A stretch of DNA of 64,000 bases from Flavobacterium sp. LPB0248. Its GTDB lineage: Bacteria > Bacteroidota > Bacteroidia > Flavobacteriales > Flavobacteriaceae. Shown one piece after another: positions 13,001 through 21,499 of this stretch; the first letter of the stretch is position 1; the number at the start of each line of letters is the position of its first letter. A model generated the notes under the pieces. It had not been told where the DNA came from, searched no databases, and was given only the letters and a program-made list of their open reading frames with translations. The position numbers and the translations under genes are program-made. The DNA lies in contig NZ_CP058246.1 in NCBI RefSeq assembly GCF_013388355.1, forward strand, positions 2,728,001 to 2,792,000, given 5' to 3'.

Positions 13001-16000
13001 TCCATCAATTGTTGATGGACCAACATATAGTGTTAACGGAAGTGCTTTCAGTACAAATCCAGATTTCGAGTTCAATGCGGCCGGAAATTACAATTTAACA
13101 ATAAAAGATGGTAATGGCTGTACAGACACTAAACGTTTTGTGGTATATCCGCAATTGAAACTAAAAGTGGAGAAGAAAAAAGGTTTAGATTGTACTCCGA
13201 CACCAAATGCTCAGATAGAACTTACAGCTTCGGGTGGAGAAGGATCTTCTTATGTTCTTGAATACTCTACAAATGGTGGTGGTTTATATTTACCAGTAAC
13301 ATTTTCTACAGGAAATATTTTCGAAGCTACTGTATCAGGTAATTATATCTTTAGACTTACAGATACAGGAAACCCTGCAACTCCATCTTGTTTTGTAACA
13401 GAGACGTTGAAAATAGATGCAATTCCTGCAATCACATTCGATACAATTGAGACTAACTTAACTTGTGAAAACAGTGGTAACGGTTCAATTACAGTTAATG
13501 TTACTGGCGGAGTGGGACCTTTTAAATTCACATTGACAGATGGTACAAATACTTGGGGGCCTCAAGATGAAAGTGAATTTAGAGATTTAGCAGCAGGAAC
13601 AAATTATACGGTTACAGTGCAAGATGGTACTTCATGTCAATTACAAGAAAATAATATTGTAATTACAGAGCCTAAAGCTTTAAAGGCAACTGCTTCAGTT
13701 GCACCTTTCAACTGTGATCCAGCAAATAATGCTGTTCGTAAAGCAATTGTAACAATTAATGTTACGGCTGGTACAGGCACAGGGGGTTACAAGTATAAGT
13801 TCGGTACAGCTACGACTTATGATGACAATAATACATTAAGTGTTGATAGTAATTTTACAGGTGTAAAAACAATTAGTTATTCTGTTCAGGATAAAAACTT
13901 ATGTGTATTCAACGGTACAGTAGATGTAGATGCATACAAAAAACTTAATGCATTAGCAATTACAGGAACTGATGTTACTTGTATAGCTACAAAATCAGAT
14001 GTAACGGTTGTCGCAAGTGGCGGTTATCCAGGTTACACTTATGAAATTGTTTCTCCTGCATCTGCGATAGGAAACACTACTGGTGCGACATCAGGAATTT
14101 TCACAGGTCTTGATCCAGATACATACAGATTCAAAGCAACAGACAGCAACGGATGTTCAATTGAAGGGGATCACACAGTGGACCGTGTCGTAAATATTAC
14201 AGCTTCTGGTGCAAACGTGAAAAACGTAGATTGTAATGAAACACCAGCACAATCTAATGGTACGGTTGCATTTACGATTGCAAACTTTAAAGGCACATAT
14301 AACTACAATATAAGCGGACCTTCAACAGGTACGGCGACAAAAGTTAATTACTTAGGTTACGATGTAATTACTGTAACAGGACTTTCTGTAGGAAAATATA
14401 CAATAGATATTTTAGATTCAGTAACTGGTTGTACGGCTTCAGCAGAAGCAGATGTAGATCAGCCAGCAGACCCAATTGCAATTTCTATAGTAAGCAATAC
14501 ACATGCTAATTGTAGATTTGGCGCAAAAGTTACTGTAAAAGGTGAAGGTGGTACTATTGGTACTGGATACAAATATGCATTTGCAGCTGATGGAGCGACT
14601 CCAGTGTTTGGTGCTAACGCAAGCAGCGTTTTAGATCCATCAAAAACTTGGATAGCTTACGTTCAAGACGTTAATAATTGTACTGCAGAAATTCCAATCC
14701 CAATTGTAGTAGATCCAAACCCTACTATTGATAGTGTTAGTAATGTATGTTATACAGGTGACCCAATAACAGTTACCCTTTCTGGAACTGTAGCGACTGG
14801 AACTGGCGCACCTAGATATAACATAGGAAACGGTTGGACTTATGATAATACTTTCAGATTAGACGCTCCAGGGAAATATGAATTCTCAATAATGGATGGT
14901 AATGGTTGTACTTCAGTTACGAAGTTTGAGTACACATTAAACCAAGAATTATTGTTAACAGCAACTTTACAAGATGATATCACTTGTAAACCAGGTGCTG
15001 CAGGAGACGCTGTGATCGATCTAGTAGCAACTCAAGGAGCATATACATTACCTTATAAAACTATTCAATATTCTACAGACGGTATTACATTTAATGATGT
15101 TCCTTCTGTACCGTTTACAACAAATGTTGCAGGAACTTATACATTTAGAGTAGAAGATGCAGCGGGTTGCGTGGCAGTTTCTAAAGAAGTAATTGTTTCT
15201 GACAAAACAACTCCTGAGTTTACATTCACTAAAAAAGATATTAGCTGTTTTGGAGATAACAACGGAAGTTTTGCCATTACACCAAGCGGCGGTCGTGAAC
15301 CATATCAGTATAGTATTGATGGTGGAATAAATTATGATCCTTTGAAAAGCGAATATATTGGCTTAGCTCCTGGAACGTACCATGTTTATGTAAAAGATGT
15401 AAAAGAATGTGTTGTTACTCACGATATTATTATAGATGAGCCAGCTCAATTATTGGTAACTCCTGTTGTAACTCCATTTGGATGTAGTACTACTAATGAT
15501 ACCGTTGATGCTGTAGTAAGACTTGATGCTACATTTGGTACAGCACCGTACAGCTATAGTTTTGATAATGGAAAAACGTTTTCAGACAAGGATATTAGTA
15601 TCACGGTTAATACTGCAAAAACAATTAAATATGTTGTAGTAGATAAAAACGGATGTAGAGTTTTTGGAGACGCGATTGTAAACTCTTACAACCCGCCAAA
15701 AGAAATTACTCTAGATGCAACACCTATCTATTGCAATACCCCTCTAGGTGAAACAACAGTAACGGTTACAAGTGTTACTGGACCACCAGCAGGAACAGCT
15801 TATACTTATGAAATTACAAGTCCAGCTGCTTTTGTAGTGTCTAATCATACAGGAGTGTTCCCTAAATTAGTAGCGGGTAATGTATATGAATTTAAAGTAA
15901 CAGACGATGCTTCTCATTGTTATGCAACAGGTTCTATTGAAATTAAGAAAGCATCAGAAATCAGTGTAACGGAACAATCATCGAACGATGTTTTCTGTAA

Positions 16001-19000
16001 CGGAGATAGTACAGGAGCTATTACATTTGAAATTAGCGACTATATAACAGCAGGACAATACGATTATAACTTAAGTCCAAATCCGTTAGCGATAGTGCCA
16101 GTTCAAGTTGGAGATGTTGTTACATATTCAGGTTTAGGATCGGGAACTTATACGTTCACAGTAACAGATAAGATCTCTGGTTGTACAGATGCAGTGACTG
16201 ATTTCTTGATTAATCAGCCAGCAAATCCTCTTGATTTCACAGCAGTTGCTACAGACATTAACTGTAATAAGAAAACGTCATTAATAACAGTAACAGTTAC
16301 GAACGGTACAGGAACGCCAGGTTACAAATATGCAGTATTAGAGTCAGGTGATACATCTATTCCAGTTTATGGAGACAGTAATGTACTTGAAGTAGATACT
16401 AATAACGGAACAAAACTTGCGTGGGATGTTTATGTGAAAGATTTGAACAATTGTTCTCTTACAAAAGTTCAGAATATTTCAACAGCACCGCTGCCAGGAG
16501 GTATTACGATTGATCCTTACAGCCAATGTAAAGATGACCTTACAGGTAAATATACATTTACGGTAAGAGTAGCTTCAGGTGTCGGACCATTTAAATACAG
16601 TTTAAACGGTATTGATTTCCAAGACAGCGAAATTTTTATAGTAGATAATGCTGGTACTTATACTATAACTGTAATGGATGCTAATGGTTGTAAAGTTACA
16701 GCGCCAACACCGGTAATCATTGGAGAACCATTAGTATTAAATTACAAATACGAAATATTACCAAGCTGTGACGAAAATGACGGAGAAATTACAGTTTGGG
16801 CAACAGGAGGTTCGTCTAGTACAAACTATGTTTATACATTAGATAACAACGGTTTCCCACAAACAGGTGCTACTTATAAATTTGATAAAATTTCGTCTGG
16901 ATATCACTTTATCGAAGTAGTAGATACAGCTACGGGATGTAAAGACAAAGTAGATTTTACAATAAACCCAGCATTACCAGTTTCTGGATTTAAAGTAACA
17001 GGAACAGGAGTAACTTGTTTTGGTAACACAAACGGAACGATTACAGCTTCAATTACAGCTGGAACAGATAACGACAATCCTATCATGTACCAATTAAAAG
17101 GTACAACAAAAGGAAGTCCAGTGCCAGATGTTAATCTGCCAGCACAAGAGAGTGGTTCTTTCATCAATCTTAAACCGGGAGATTATACAGTAACTGCTAT
17201 TTCTAGAAGAGGTTGTAAAACACCGTTACCGTTTAGAGTAACTGAACCAGATCTTATTACGGTTGAACCACCAGTGGTAAGTCAATATAAATGTACAGCT
17301 GATAACACGTCTAACTACGCTACAGTTACTGTAGATATGAGCAAGATTTTAGGTGGATCAGGTACATATACATACTTCCAGTTTATTAAAAACGGAACAG
17401 ATATCGTTTATGAGGGACCTTCTAACGTATACACTGAAACGGATTACTCTGGAGGAAAATATACTGTAAATGTATTTGACAATAAAGGATGTATGGGTAC
17501 ATCTCTAGAAAGTGAAGTATTCCCATTCGTTGCAATGGATAGAATTGATGTGGCAATTACGCCAATAACTTGTGCAGTAAACGAAAGCATAGTAGTTAGC
17601 GTAAAAGCATTTGATGGTAGTACAATAACACCTTTAGAGTATACAGTTACAGGAGTAAAAGGAACTGTATATAATCAAACAAGTACAAATGGTTCATTTA
17701 CAGGTTTAGCAATAGGACAATATGTAATCTCGGTAAGAAATCCATTAACTGGATGTATTATTAAGAAAGATCATTTTGTTAACGATCCAAATACATTTGA
17801 TTTAAATGTAGAAAACTATAGCAACATCACATGTTATGGAGTTTTTGATGGAAGTGTAGATTTAGTTCTAGTAGATAATTTAAAAGTGCCAACTGATGAT
17901 GCAGGCCAATTTAATTATACTATTACAGATAATTTAGGAAACCCAGTTACAGGAGGAAGTAGTGATGCAACAGGAAAAGTAACTGTAAGCGGATTAAAAG
18001 CTGGAAATTATAATGTAAAAGCGGTTCTTGTTGGCCCACCATATTGTGAGGTTGAGACAAGTTTTACAATTCTGCAGCCAGTAAAAGCACTTGAGATTTT
18101 TGAGACACACAACCCAATTTCTTGTATACCAGGAAATGACGGAAGAATTGTAATCTCTGCAGATGGAGGATGGCCAGGATTTTACCAATATGAATTGACT
18201 GGACCAGTAAATTCATTATACTCTGATGTATTTGAATTTACAGATTTACCAGCGGGAACTTATACATTAAAAGTAAAAGATCTTGGAGGATGTGAGGCAA
18301 TAACTACTGTAAAATTAGATAACCCGCAGCCTATTACAGCAACCGCTACAGCAACCGCAACAATGTTGTCTTGCTATGGAGCTACTGATGGAATAATTAC
18401 AGTTTCTGGTGTAACAGGAGGTCAAGGAAGTAACTATGCGTACATCTTAAATATGTTATCAGCTACTCCAGTTATCTCTACTGCGTCTCAAGATTCACCA
18501 ATCTTTACAGGATTAGGAGCAGGAAGATATTCAGTAACTATTGTAGACCCGCTTAATTGCGAAGGAACTACTGTAGAGGTTACAATCAATGAACCAACAG
18601 AAATTGTTCCAACGTTAGAAATGGCTACAGGAATTACTTGTAAAACTGATGCAACGTTAACATTAACAGCTGTTGGAGGAACAGGAACTTACGAGTATAG
18701 TGCTGATAAAAACTTTACAACTGTATTAGGTACATTGCCAGCAACGTTCCCAGTTTCAGTTGGAGATCATCAGTACTTTGTAAGAGATACTAACGGATGT
18801 ATTTCATCTATCTCTAACAACGTAACTATAGACCAGTTAGAACCTTTAACTTTAGATGTAGACTTAAGCAATGCTGTTGTTTACTGTAAAGGAGATTCAA
18901 CTGCTGCGATAGATGCAGTAGCAAGCGGAGGTTTAACAAATTATGTATATACTTTATTTGATGGCAATGGTAATCAATTAAGACCAGCACAATCTGAAGG

Positions 19001-20318
19001 ATATTTTGATCTGCTTCCTCAAGGAACTTATGTAGTACGTGTAGATAGTGGAGATTGTCAATATGATTCGGCTGCAATTGTAATTACCGAACCTAATGAA
19101 GGACTTGCAGTTACTTCTAGTGCAGTTGATGCAACATGTTTCGCTGCAAATGATGGAAAAATTACAGTTACTGCAACAGGTGGTACAGGTGTTATTAAAT
19201 ATGCTATTTCACCTAATTTAGGTTTATTCGATGACAAATCAGTATTTGATCGTTTAGCTCCAGGTAAGTATACGATTTTAGTACAAGACGAAAATTCTTG
19301 TTTCAGAATCCTTGAGCATGAGATCAAAGAACCAAAGTTATTAGAAGCAAAAGTTCTTGGTCCAATTGTACAGGAAATTTGTGACGGTGATAAAGATGGA
19401 GAATTCAGTATTGAAATTTCTGGCGGAACACCTCCTTACACTGTAAGCCTAGATAACGAGAACGGAACTTATGTAGCAGTAAATGGTACTCAACATACAT
19501 TTAGCGCATTAAAAGGCGGTATTCACAATGTTTACATTAAAGACGCTAGTTGTTTGACAATGTTAGAAGTAACGATGGATAAAGCCGTTATTCTTAACCC
19601 AACTGCAGAAGTTCAATACGACTGTGTGGACAACAAACAGGCAAACATGGTAATCGTTACTATTGATAAATCTAATAATCCTACAGATGTAGATTATTCA
19701 TTAGATAATAGCGGTGTTTATCAGCCAAGTGAAATCTTTACTAATGTTGCTGCTGGTGATCACACCATCGTTGCAAGACATACTAACGGATGTGAAGTGC
19801 GTACTCCAGTGTTTACTGTAGAGGCAGTTGCAGAATTAGGCGTAATAGATGTTACAAACCAAAGCAAAGACATCAACACTATTGTTGTAAAAGCTTCTGG
19901 TGGAGTTGCTCCTTATGAATACAGTTTCAATGGGGAACCATTTACATCATCTAATAGCTATAGAATTTATAAAACAGGTATTTATAAAGTAGTTGTTAGA
20001 GACAAAAATGGTTGTGAAGCTACGATAGATGTAGAAGGAATTTTCTATGACTTCTGTATGCCTAACTACTTTACACCTAATGGTGACGGTGATGGAGACA
20101 ATATTGGACCTGGTTGTGGTGCATTAGCTTACAAAGAATTGACATTCGATATTTATGATAGATATGGTAGAGTAGTAGCGAAATACCGTGTAAATGGAAA
20201 ATGGGATGGAAGATATCATGGAAGCGAACTGCCTACAGGAGATTACTGGTATGTTCTTAAATTAAATGATCCGAAAGATCCAAGAGAATTTGTTGGACAT
20301 TTCACATTATACAGATAA
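4074..20318 (+). CDS. sprB: SprB giant gliding adhesin, 5414 aa, T9SS type-B cargo
   Basis: This is the cell-surface adhesin that moves along the cell during gliding. A signal peptide (charged MKKPTTLR, hydrophobic core, end near ASHAQ, residues 1-27) is followed by dozens of SprB-type Ig-like repeats. Each has a GG-x-PY-x-YS-like strand and ends in D-(A/K/G)-NGC, with cysteines spaced regularly along the whole chain. At about residues 700-920 a different, Trp/Asp-rich globular domain interrupts the repeats. The last 85 residues (from NYFTPNGDGDGDN to GHFTLYR) are a gliding-motility type-B C-terminal sorting domain used by the type IX secretion system. sprF follows 43 bp later; type-B cargo typically needs its partner SprF-like protein. 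Two in-frame starts (4074 and 4080) are possible. The length is somewhat below what I recall for F. johnsoniae SprB, consistent with a different repeat number. Confidence 0.95.
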   Translation: MIMKKPTTLRTLIFVLALLFNFASHAQNWVAYNSKLNSSSNESLFLKANNQFNGQFGLESNSPNEVGKPAYAMVNPAIKYAQSPFLGTVSICPNDGKELPKLFLCGSNETRKIETGLENPRLIVWEKFKAGGSCLNVLNTNCANETAAASCWTTVGTAVDYVANEAGQFRVRIIDNAGVPNTFYFNVYQNTLDPGAIAKNDIIKYGTGCTLDGKITVNGFGGGYEYGLTTSTSPPSVWQESNIFTVTSPGSYNVFIRLKGVSGSCDFKVPNIVIKNTDFVVSTQINSPRCSGELGSIRVFNTDVNLKYIYKISGPTNITTPSISTPEYTFKDLASGTYTVETTIVGAPNCMKDTKTNQVIVASPNVLKNTSSRTKNLTACTAGTITGSATGGKAPLRYSVNIDDAGFVNVANVDNEITVAKAGTYVVRVEDANGCTADKTITIGSVVKPIYKVDKVDGNCTGLKGSITVNVTNPNGFTDIKYSIKNGASNSFVTTPTFSNLDAGIYYVVVEYKNSTTSGSNNSYCVDPPIMITVGAANPLSASAGIAALSGCGPVGEEEKGLARIVNPQGGIPFAGANPYKYKFMDSPWQDSNEMYIKPGGPYTFSIMDAAGCTYDMKDIYLDAKPAAPEIKILDPVFNCDGSATSTVQVNGGVPDSKYSYKYYIDGFLNPNTPSNVFLNVPQGPHTITVEYTVTSVKTYSNLLIEGFGSGAPTTTPGIAGTYCFNDQRVDPPYTCSLNGTGTRSVEDNQYSVASDFWRGDDYSGNTYTGKGAWFHFKDHTTSGADKNGRFLLINIGKAAGDYGVLYSKEIVDVIPDQPVLIDLYVGNLLKKGQDGDSPILIFELVDENGNVVATDKTGKIAEDKNGSERNNWLLKSLALNPGNNKKLTFKIRSGSTEYGGNDLVMDDIWVRQIPRACGTVKDYDITIDPSKRFNASITGVKDVLCYGDKNGELTINAVNFDPAKGFQYSIDGGQNWSTVKPVPAASTGSVTIKNLESKIYDILVRYEDKAESCKWPFSQAIKAPDVLGVTATITKPATCKIGATITVKATGGTPAYEFELLDAATDAVVKPRQPVSDVVAMTSDFVDVPKGTYKVKAYDKNGCQNNVDVIVTVNTPDPIEAVLATTSNLCYNPTDKATIVVTVKGGTAPFTYSLNGAPAVDSNTFKDLVPGSYVITVTDGNGCTDDTDAIVIEKELIVLASVTQTLKCVAPPATASAVITGKIEGGKSPFGVTLLSGPGTGTFNYPTSDTFTFTATVPGTYTFEISDSQKFVCKTTAQAEIKAPTKPVAAADPKDPKCFGAATGSVVLSGSLGSGSGYEYNFNNGGFKTNATYTGLSADITYSYQVRDDNGCVSDVKTFTLSQPTELKGDIKATEIGCNGNQTVDAVVTVTATGGNNATYQYSFNNNTSYSGKNTFSTSNAGDVTAYIKDANGCEIGPLKITIAAKNPITIVDIVSDSGLSCPANTATVTIKAQGGVSPIKYKIISPTVSAENTDGIFASLSPGLYTFQATDKNGCSQTVDHTVSGIPAIKVTGTVESSVKCFGDKGSVQFVVSGTTRFAYNIVNSANVSVGSNTDTTNLTIDLNNLPSSNYTITVTDKTTNCQAQYTVNLTQPVAALNVSATATKITCKNGKSDITVTVVGGTKNYEYAVVKSTDPAPTVFGTNDVLTVDTNLGTNVKWTVYVKDANGCPGNFTVDIESEETPTVTAVLDSQCGPTGTGNIFTITATGNGLAPLKYSIDGKTFKSGNTFNVPAGIYTVTVEDKNGCRATAPTSIVVSEPLTALASVTKGLDCSPTTPDAQITVDIIGGKGSYNYTIKKGTAVAGGVNTIAAGPIVLSVTAANADIYEFDITDANGCNVKVNATVLSITNPVVSVKSFANPKCDGYSDGAVELQATGGSGSGYKFNFNNLGFSDDAYYSNLPEGTYPYEVIDGKGCKGSGSITLTAPEKLIVSVDVVPFSCDANSDKVKGTVTLNVTSGGTAPYRYSFNGGGLSASPGANVLTLNDNTAGTDQSYTYTVTDANGCSVSGNGVLKALNAPKILEIKGTPILCEPSTSAKSIVTVTKVALTGVDPVTYAIIEPASETGNVTGATSGQFKDLPVGIYKFKVTDDNGCFAIGTYEVKPVVNIDLNASISKQVYCKDDNSGVIVLNVTGFNTTYKYSINGVETLNVSGSTITIPNLADGVYDIVVTDEETGCKDDAQLTITEPVKALTAVIDQKNANCKSTTSKITVTADGGTGTYSYAFVQDGTDPSTKYQASNIADLGVTPTPDWDVWVKDANGCTFKIDVTVKVDDAPTVTASAVGQCLGDGDYTITANGSGVGTLEYSIDGTNFKTDNKFIVTVAKDYTITVRDGNGCIATTTAPIHVYDKVTLSAKIDKNITCTVGSEAAIITLIPGGGKPGYTYTSNPTTGTFTSPGVFETTTQGNYLFTVTDANGCSATIPNAVIIKTPTTPVITSVTPVNILCNGATTGALTIVYDNTQGVGPFDINVKQYQDAAHTMFVNDFGTQTTGLPAGYYVVTLKDFNDCTVTASAQIKEPDPIKVVYTTEPLKCTGKGITQGSITIQQVTGGTPNYSYIVTGINNYYKRIDNQNGSARFEIVDFGLYQIRVEDSKGCAPFIIDDVLIAAPVTELGIKVSTTADCTNGGKATVEILGAFAGTGAFHFNIYNGTPQTWIKPANPTDPTDPDVITNKANGWIDETFPGSKVAEFTGLTPGKTYTFIIYDESTECYYFQTSKDPIPSTSTLAIESFTPQNITCKGANNGNVSFDITSPYATSVDVKYEIFSAFTNILMGTAGTATIPAGATVTVNPASSVPLPVGTYYVLITETSGGNSGCGVPSVNFNIKESTELLTVTASVAKDANCKNLSGIITANAVGGTPFVPVLPATGPAYFKYMLLLETDAAPTDPKDTRWVTNSTFFANAGSYTVYALDAYGCIADFDVVLTKDADPVVTLPAPFCYDGATPFTITVTGTTDPSIVDGPTYSVNGSAFSTNPDFEFNAAGNYNLTIKDGNGCTDTKRFVVYPQLKLKVEKKKGLDCTPTPNAQIELTASGGEGSSYVLEYSTNGGGLYLPVTFSTGNIFEATVSGNYIFRLTDTGNPATPSCFVTETLKIDAIPAITFDTIETNLTCENSGNGSITVNVTGGVGPFKFTLTDGTNTWGPQDESEFRDLAAGTNYTVTVQDGTSCQLQENNIVITEPKALKATASVAPFNCDPANNAVRKAIVTINVTAGTGTGGYKYKFGTATTYDDNNTLSVDSNFTGVKTISYSVQDKNLCVFNGTVDVDAYKKLNALAITGTDVTCIATKSDVTVVASGGYPGYTYEIVSPASAIGNTTGATSGIFTGLDPDTYRFKATDSNGCSIEGDHTVDRVVNITASGANVKNVDCNETPAQSNGTVAFTIANFKGTYNYNISGPSTGTATKVNYLGYDVITVTGLSVGKYTIDILDSVTGCTASAEADVDQPADPIAISIVSNTHANCRFGAKVTVKGEGGTIGTGYKYAFAADGATPVFGANASSVLDPSKTWIAYVQDVNNCTAEIPIPIVVDPNPTIDSVSNVCYTGDPITVTLSGTVATGTGAPRYNIGNGWTYDNTFRLDAPGKYEFSIMDGNGCTSVTKFEYTLNQELLLTATLQDDITCKPGAAGDAVIDLVATQGAYTLPYKTIQYSTDGITFNDVPSVPFTTNVAGTYTFRVEDAAGCVAVSKEVIVSDKTTPEFTFTKKDISCFGDNNGSFAITPSGGREPYQYSIDGGINYDPLKSEYIGLAPGTYHVYVKDVKECVVTHDIIIDEPAQLLVTPVVTPFGCSTTNDTVDAVVRLDATFGTAPYSYSFDNGKTFSDKDISITVNTAKTIKYVVVDKNGCRVFGDAIVNSYNPPKEITLDATPIYCNTPLGETTVTVTSVTGPPAGTAYTYEITSPAAFVVSNHTGVFPKLVAGNVYEFKVTDDASHCYATGSIEIKKASEISVTEQSSNDVFCNGDSTGAITFEISDYITAGQYDYNLSPNPLAIVPVQVGDVVTYSGLGSGTYTFTVTDKISGCTDAVTDFLINQPANPLDFTAVATDINCNKKTSLITVTVTNGTGTPGYKYAVLESGDTSIPVYGDSNVLEVDTNNGTKLAWDVYVKDLNNCSLTKVQNISTAPLPGGITIDPYSQCKDDLTGKYTFTVRVASGVGPFKYSLNGIDFQDSEIFIVDNAGTYTITVMDANGCKVTAPTPVIIGEPLVLNYKYEILPSCDENDGEITVWATGGSSSTNYVYTLDNNGFPQTGATYKFDKISSGYHFIEVVDTATGCKDKVDFTINPALPVSGFKVTGTGVTCFGNTNGTITASITAGTDNDNPIMYQLKGTTKGSPVPDVNLPAQESGSFINLKPGDYTVTAISRRGCKTPLPFRVTEPDLITVEPPVVSQYKCTADNTSNYATVTVDMSKILGGSGTYTYFQFIKNGTDIVYEGPSNVYTETDYSGGKYTVNVFDNKGCMGTSLESEVFPFVAMDRIDVAITPITCAVNESIVVSVKAFDGSTITPLEYTVTGVKGTVYNQTSTNGSFTGLAIGQYVISVRNPLTGCIIKKDHFVNDPNTFDLNVENYSNITCYGVFDGSVDLVLVDNLKVPTDDAGQFNYTITDNLGNPVTGGSSDATGKVTVSGLKAGNYNVKAVLVGPPYCEVETSFTILQPVKALEIFETHNPISCIPGNDGRIVISADGGWPGFYQYELTGPVNSLYSDVFEFTDLPAGTYTLKVKDLGGCEAITTVKLDNPQPITATATATATMLSCYGATDGIITVSGVTGGQGSNYAYILNMLSATPVISTASQDSPIFTGLGAGRYSVTIVDPLNCEGTTVEVTINEPTEIVPTLEMATGITCKTDATLTLTAVGGTGTYEYSADKNFTTVLGTLPATFPVSVGDHQYFVRDTNGCISSISNNVTIDQLEPLTLDVDLSNAVVYCKGDSTAAIDAVASGGLTNYVYTLFDGNGNQLRPAQSEGYFDLLPQGTYVVRVDSGDCQYDSAAIVITEPNEGLAVTSSAVDATCFAANDGKITVTATGGTGVIKYAISPNLGLFDDKSVFDRLAPGKYTILVQDENSCFRILEHEIKEPKLLEAKVLGPIVQEICDGDKDGEFSIEISGGTPPYTVSLDNENGTYVAVNGTQHTFSALKGGIHNVYIKDASCLTMLEVTMDKAVILNPTAEVQYDCVDNKQANMVIVTIDKSNNPTDVDYSLDNSGVYQPSEIFTNVAAGDHTIVARHTNGCEVRTPVFTVEAVAELGVIDVTNQSKDINTIVVKASGGVAPYEYSFNGEPFTSSNSYRIYKTGIYKVVVRDKNGCEATIDVEGIFYDFCMPNYFTPNGDGDGDNIGPGCGALAYKELTFDIYDRYGRVVAKYRVNGKWDGRYHGSELPTGDYWYVLKLNDPKDPREFVGHFTLYR

Positions 20319-20361
20319 CAAAATTATAGCCCCAATGATGTTGTCTAAAAAAATTAATACA

Positions 20362-21342
20362 ATGAAAAAGTTTATTTTATCCTTAGTACTCATGGCTGTA
20401 ACTACAAGTTACAGCCAAGAGTTAAACCTACCAGTGTTTACCCAGTATTTAGCTGATAACCCTTTTATTCTTTCTCCTGCGTATGCTGGTATTGGAGATA
20501 ATCTCCGTATTAGAGCCAACGGTTTGACACAGTGGGTCGGAATTAAAGATGCGCCAGACAACCAATCATTGTATGCAGATTTTCGTCTTTTAGATCGTTC
20601 GGGAGTAGGTATTTCATTCTATAATGATAGCAACGGTAATACAAGGCAAACTGGAGCAAAAGTTTCTTTTGCGCACCACTTGATTTTAGATTATCGTACA
20701 GAACAGTATTTATCTTTTGGTATCTCTTACAACTTTAATAGTTTCCGTATTGAGACTGGAAATTTTAATGACGGTAGTAACGGAAATCCGCCAGTTGGTG
20801 GACAACAGCCAACAGACAATCGCTATAGTGCTAATAATAACTTTGATATTAGTGCTTTGTATCGTAATAGAGGGTTTTATTTAAGTTTCAATGCCAATAA
20901 CGTATTAAAAAAGAATATTAGTCTTGAAAGAGTAAATGAACCAGATCTTTTATCAAATTTTCAGGTATATTCTGGATTTACTTTTAAAGATGGAGAAAAC
21001 AGACGAATCGAATACGAACCATCAGTTTTCTTACAATACTTTGCAAGTGACCAGCGTTCTACAACCGATTTTAACTTTAAGTACAGACGTTATAATCGTT
21101 ACGAAGATTATTATTGGATTGGAGTTTCATATCGTTTCTTAAACGACCAGTTCCCAAAACCTTTGGCAATGGGACCAATGGCTGGTTTTATGAAATCTAA
21201 ATTCTATTTTGCATACTCTTATCAATTGATGTTTAATGGTCTTGGAAGCTACAATTCAGGAACGCATTCTATCACAATCGGATTCGATTTCTTGCAATCT
21301 ATCAGTAACTGTCCTTGTACACAAAGTCCCGTTCGAGATTAA
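20362..21342 (+). CDS. sprF: SprF, PorP/SprF-family outer membrane protein
   Basis: PorP/SprF-family beta-barrel protein of about 326 residues, required in F. johnsoniae for delivery of SprB to the cell surface by type IX secretion. The signal peptide MKKFILSLVLMAVTTSYSQE fits a start at 20362. Upstream in-frame codons at 20335 and 20338 are possible, and a longer frame runs back into sprB but would have no signal peptide. The N-terminal QYLADNPFILSPAYAG motif is characteristic of the family, and alternating hydrophobic strands with aromatic ends continue to the C-terminus. It is immediately downstream of sprB in the same direction, as expected for a type-B cargo and its dedicated partner. 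Shadow frames within this gene were ignored. Confidence 0.93.
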   Translation: MKKFILSLVLMAVTTSYSQELNLPVFTQYLADNPFILSPAYAGIGDNLRIRANGLTQWVGIKDAPDNQSLYADFRLLDRSGVGISFYNDSNGNTRQTGAKVSFAHHLILDYRTEQYLSFGISYNFNSFRIETGNFNDGSNGNPPVGGQQPTDNRYSANNNFDISALYRNRGFYLSFNANNVLKKNISLERVNEPDLLSNFQVYSGFTFKDGENRRIEYEPSVFLQYFASDQRSTTDFNFKYRRYNRYEDYYWIGVSYRFLNDQFPKPLAMGPMAGFMKSKFYFAYSYQLMFNGLGSYNSGTHSITIGFDFLQSISNCPCTQSPVRD

Positions 21343-21459
21343 ACAAGTAATTTTATCATTTTTGAGAATAAATTTGTTTATTTTCATAAATTACAACGTT
21401 TTCGTTTTTATTGTTCGATTATTTTTGCTTTTTTGAAATTTAGACTACTGTAAAAGTTC

Positions 21460-21467
21460 TATATTTG
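21460..21467 (+). promoter_or_regulatory. Flavobacterial -10 box (TATATTTG) for pgk
   Basis: TATATTTG matches the Bacteroidetes TAnnTTTG -10 consensus and lies 32 nt before the pgk start. A TTG is present 24 bp upstream (21433-21435), slightly farther than the usual 17-23 bp. Confidence 0.5.
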
Positions 21468-21499
21468 TTATTCTTTCAAAAAATTAAAAAAATTAGCAG

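Noticed and set aside
4498..20100. Short frames on either strand inside sprB
   Set aside because: They are shadows of the repetitive sprB coding sequence; none has a recognised domain or leader.
20266..20361. Extended sprF start within sprB
   Set aside because: It overlaps the sprB sorting domain in another frame and lacks a signal peptide; 20362 has one.
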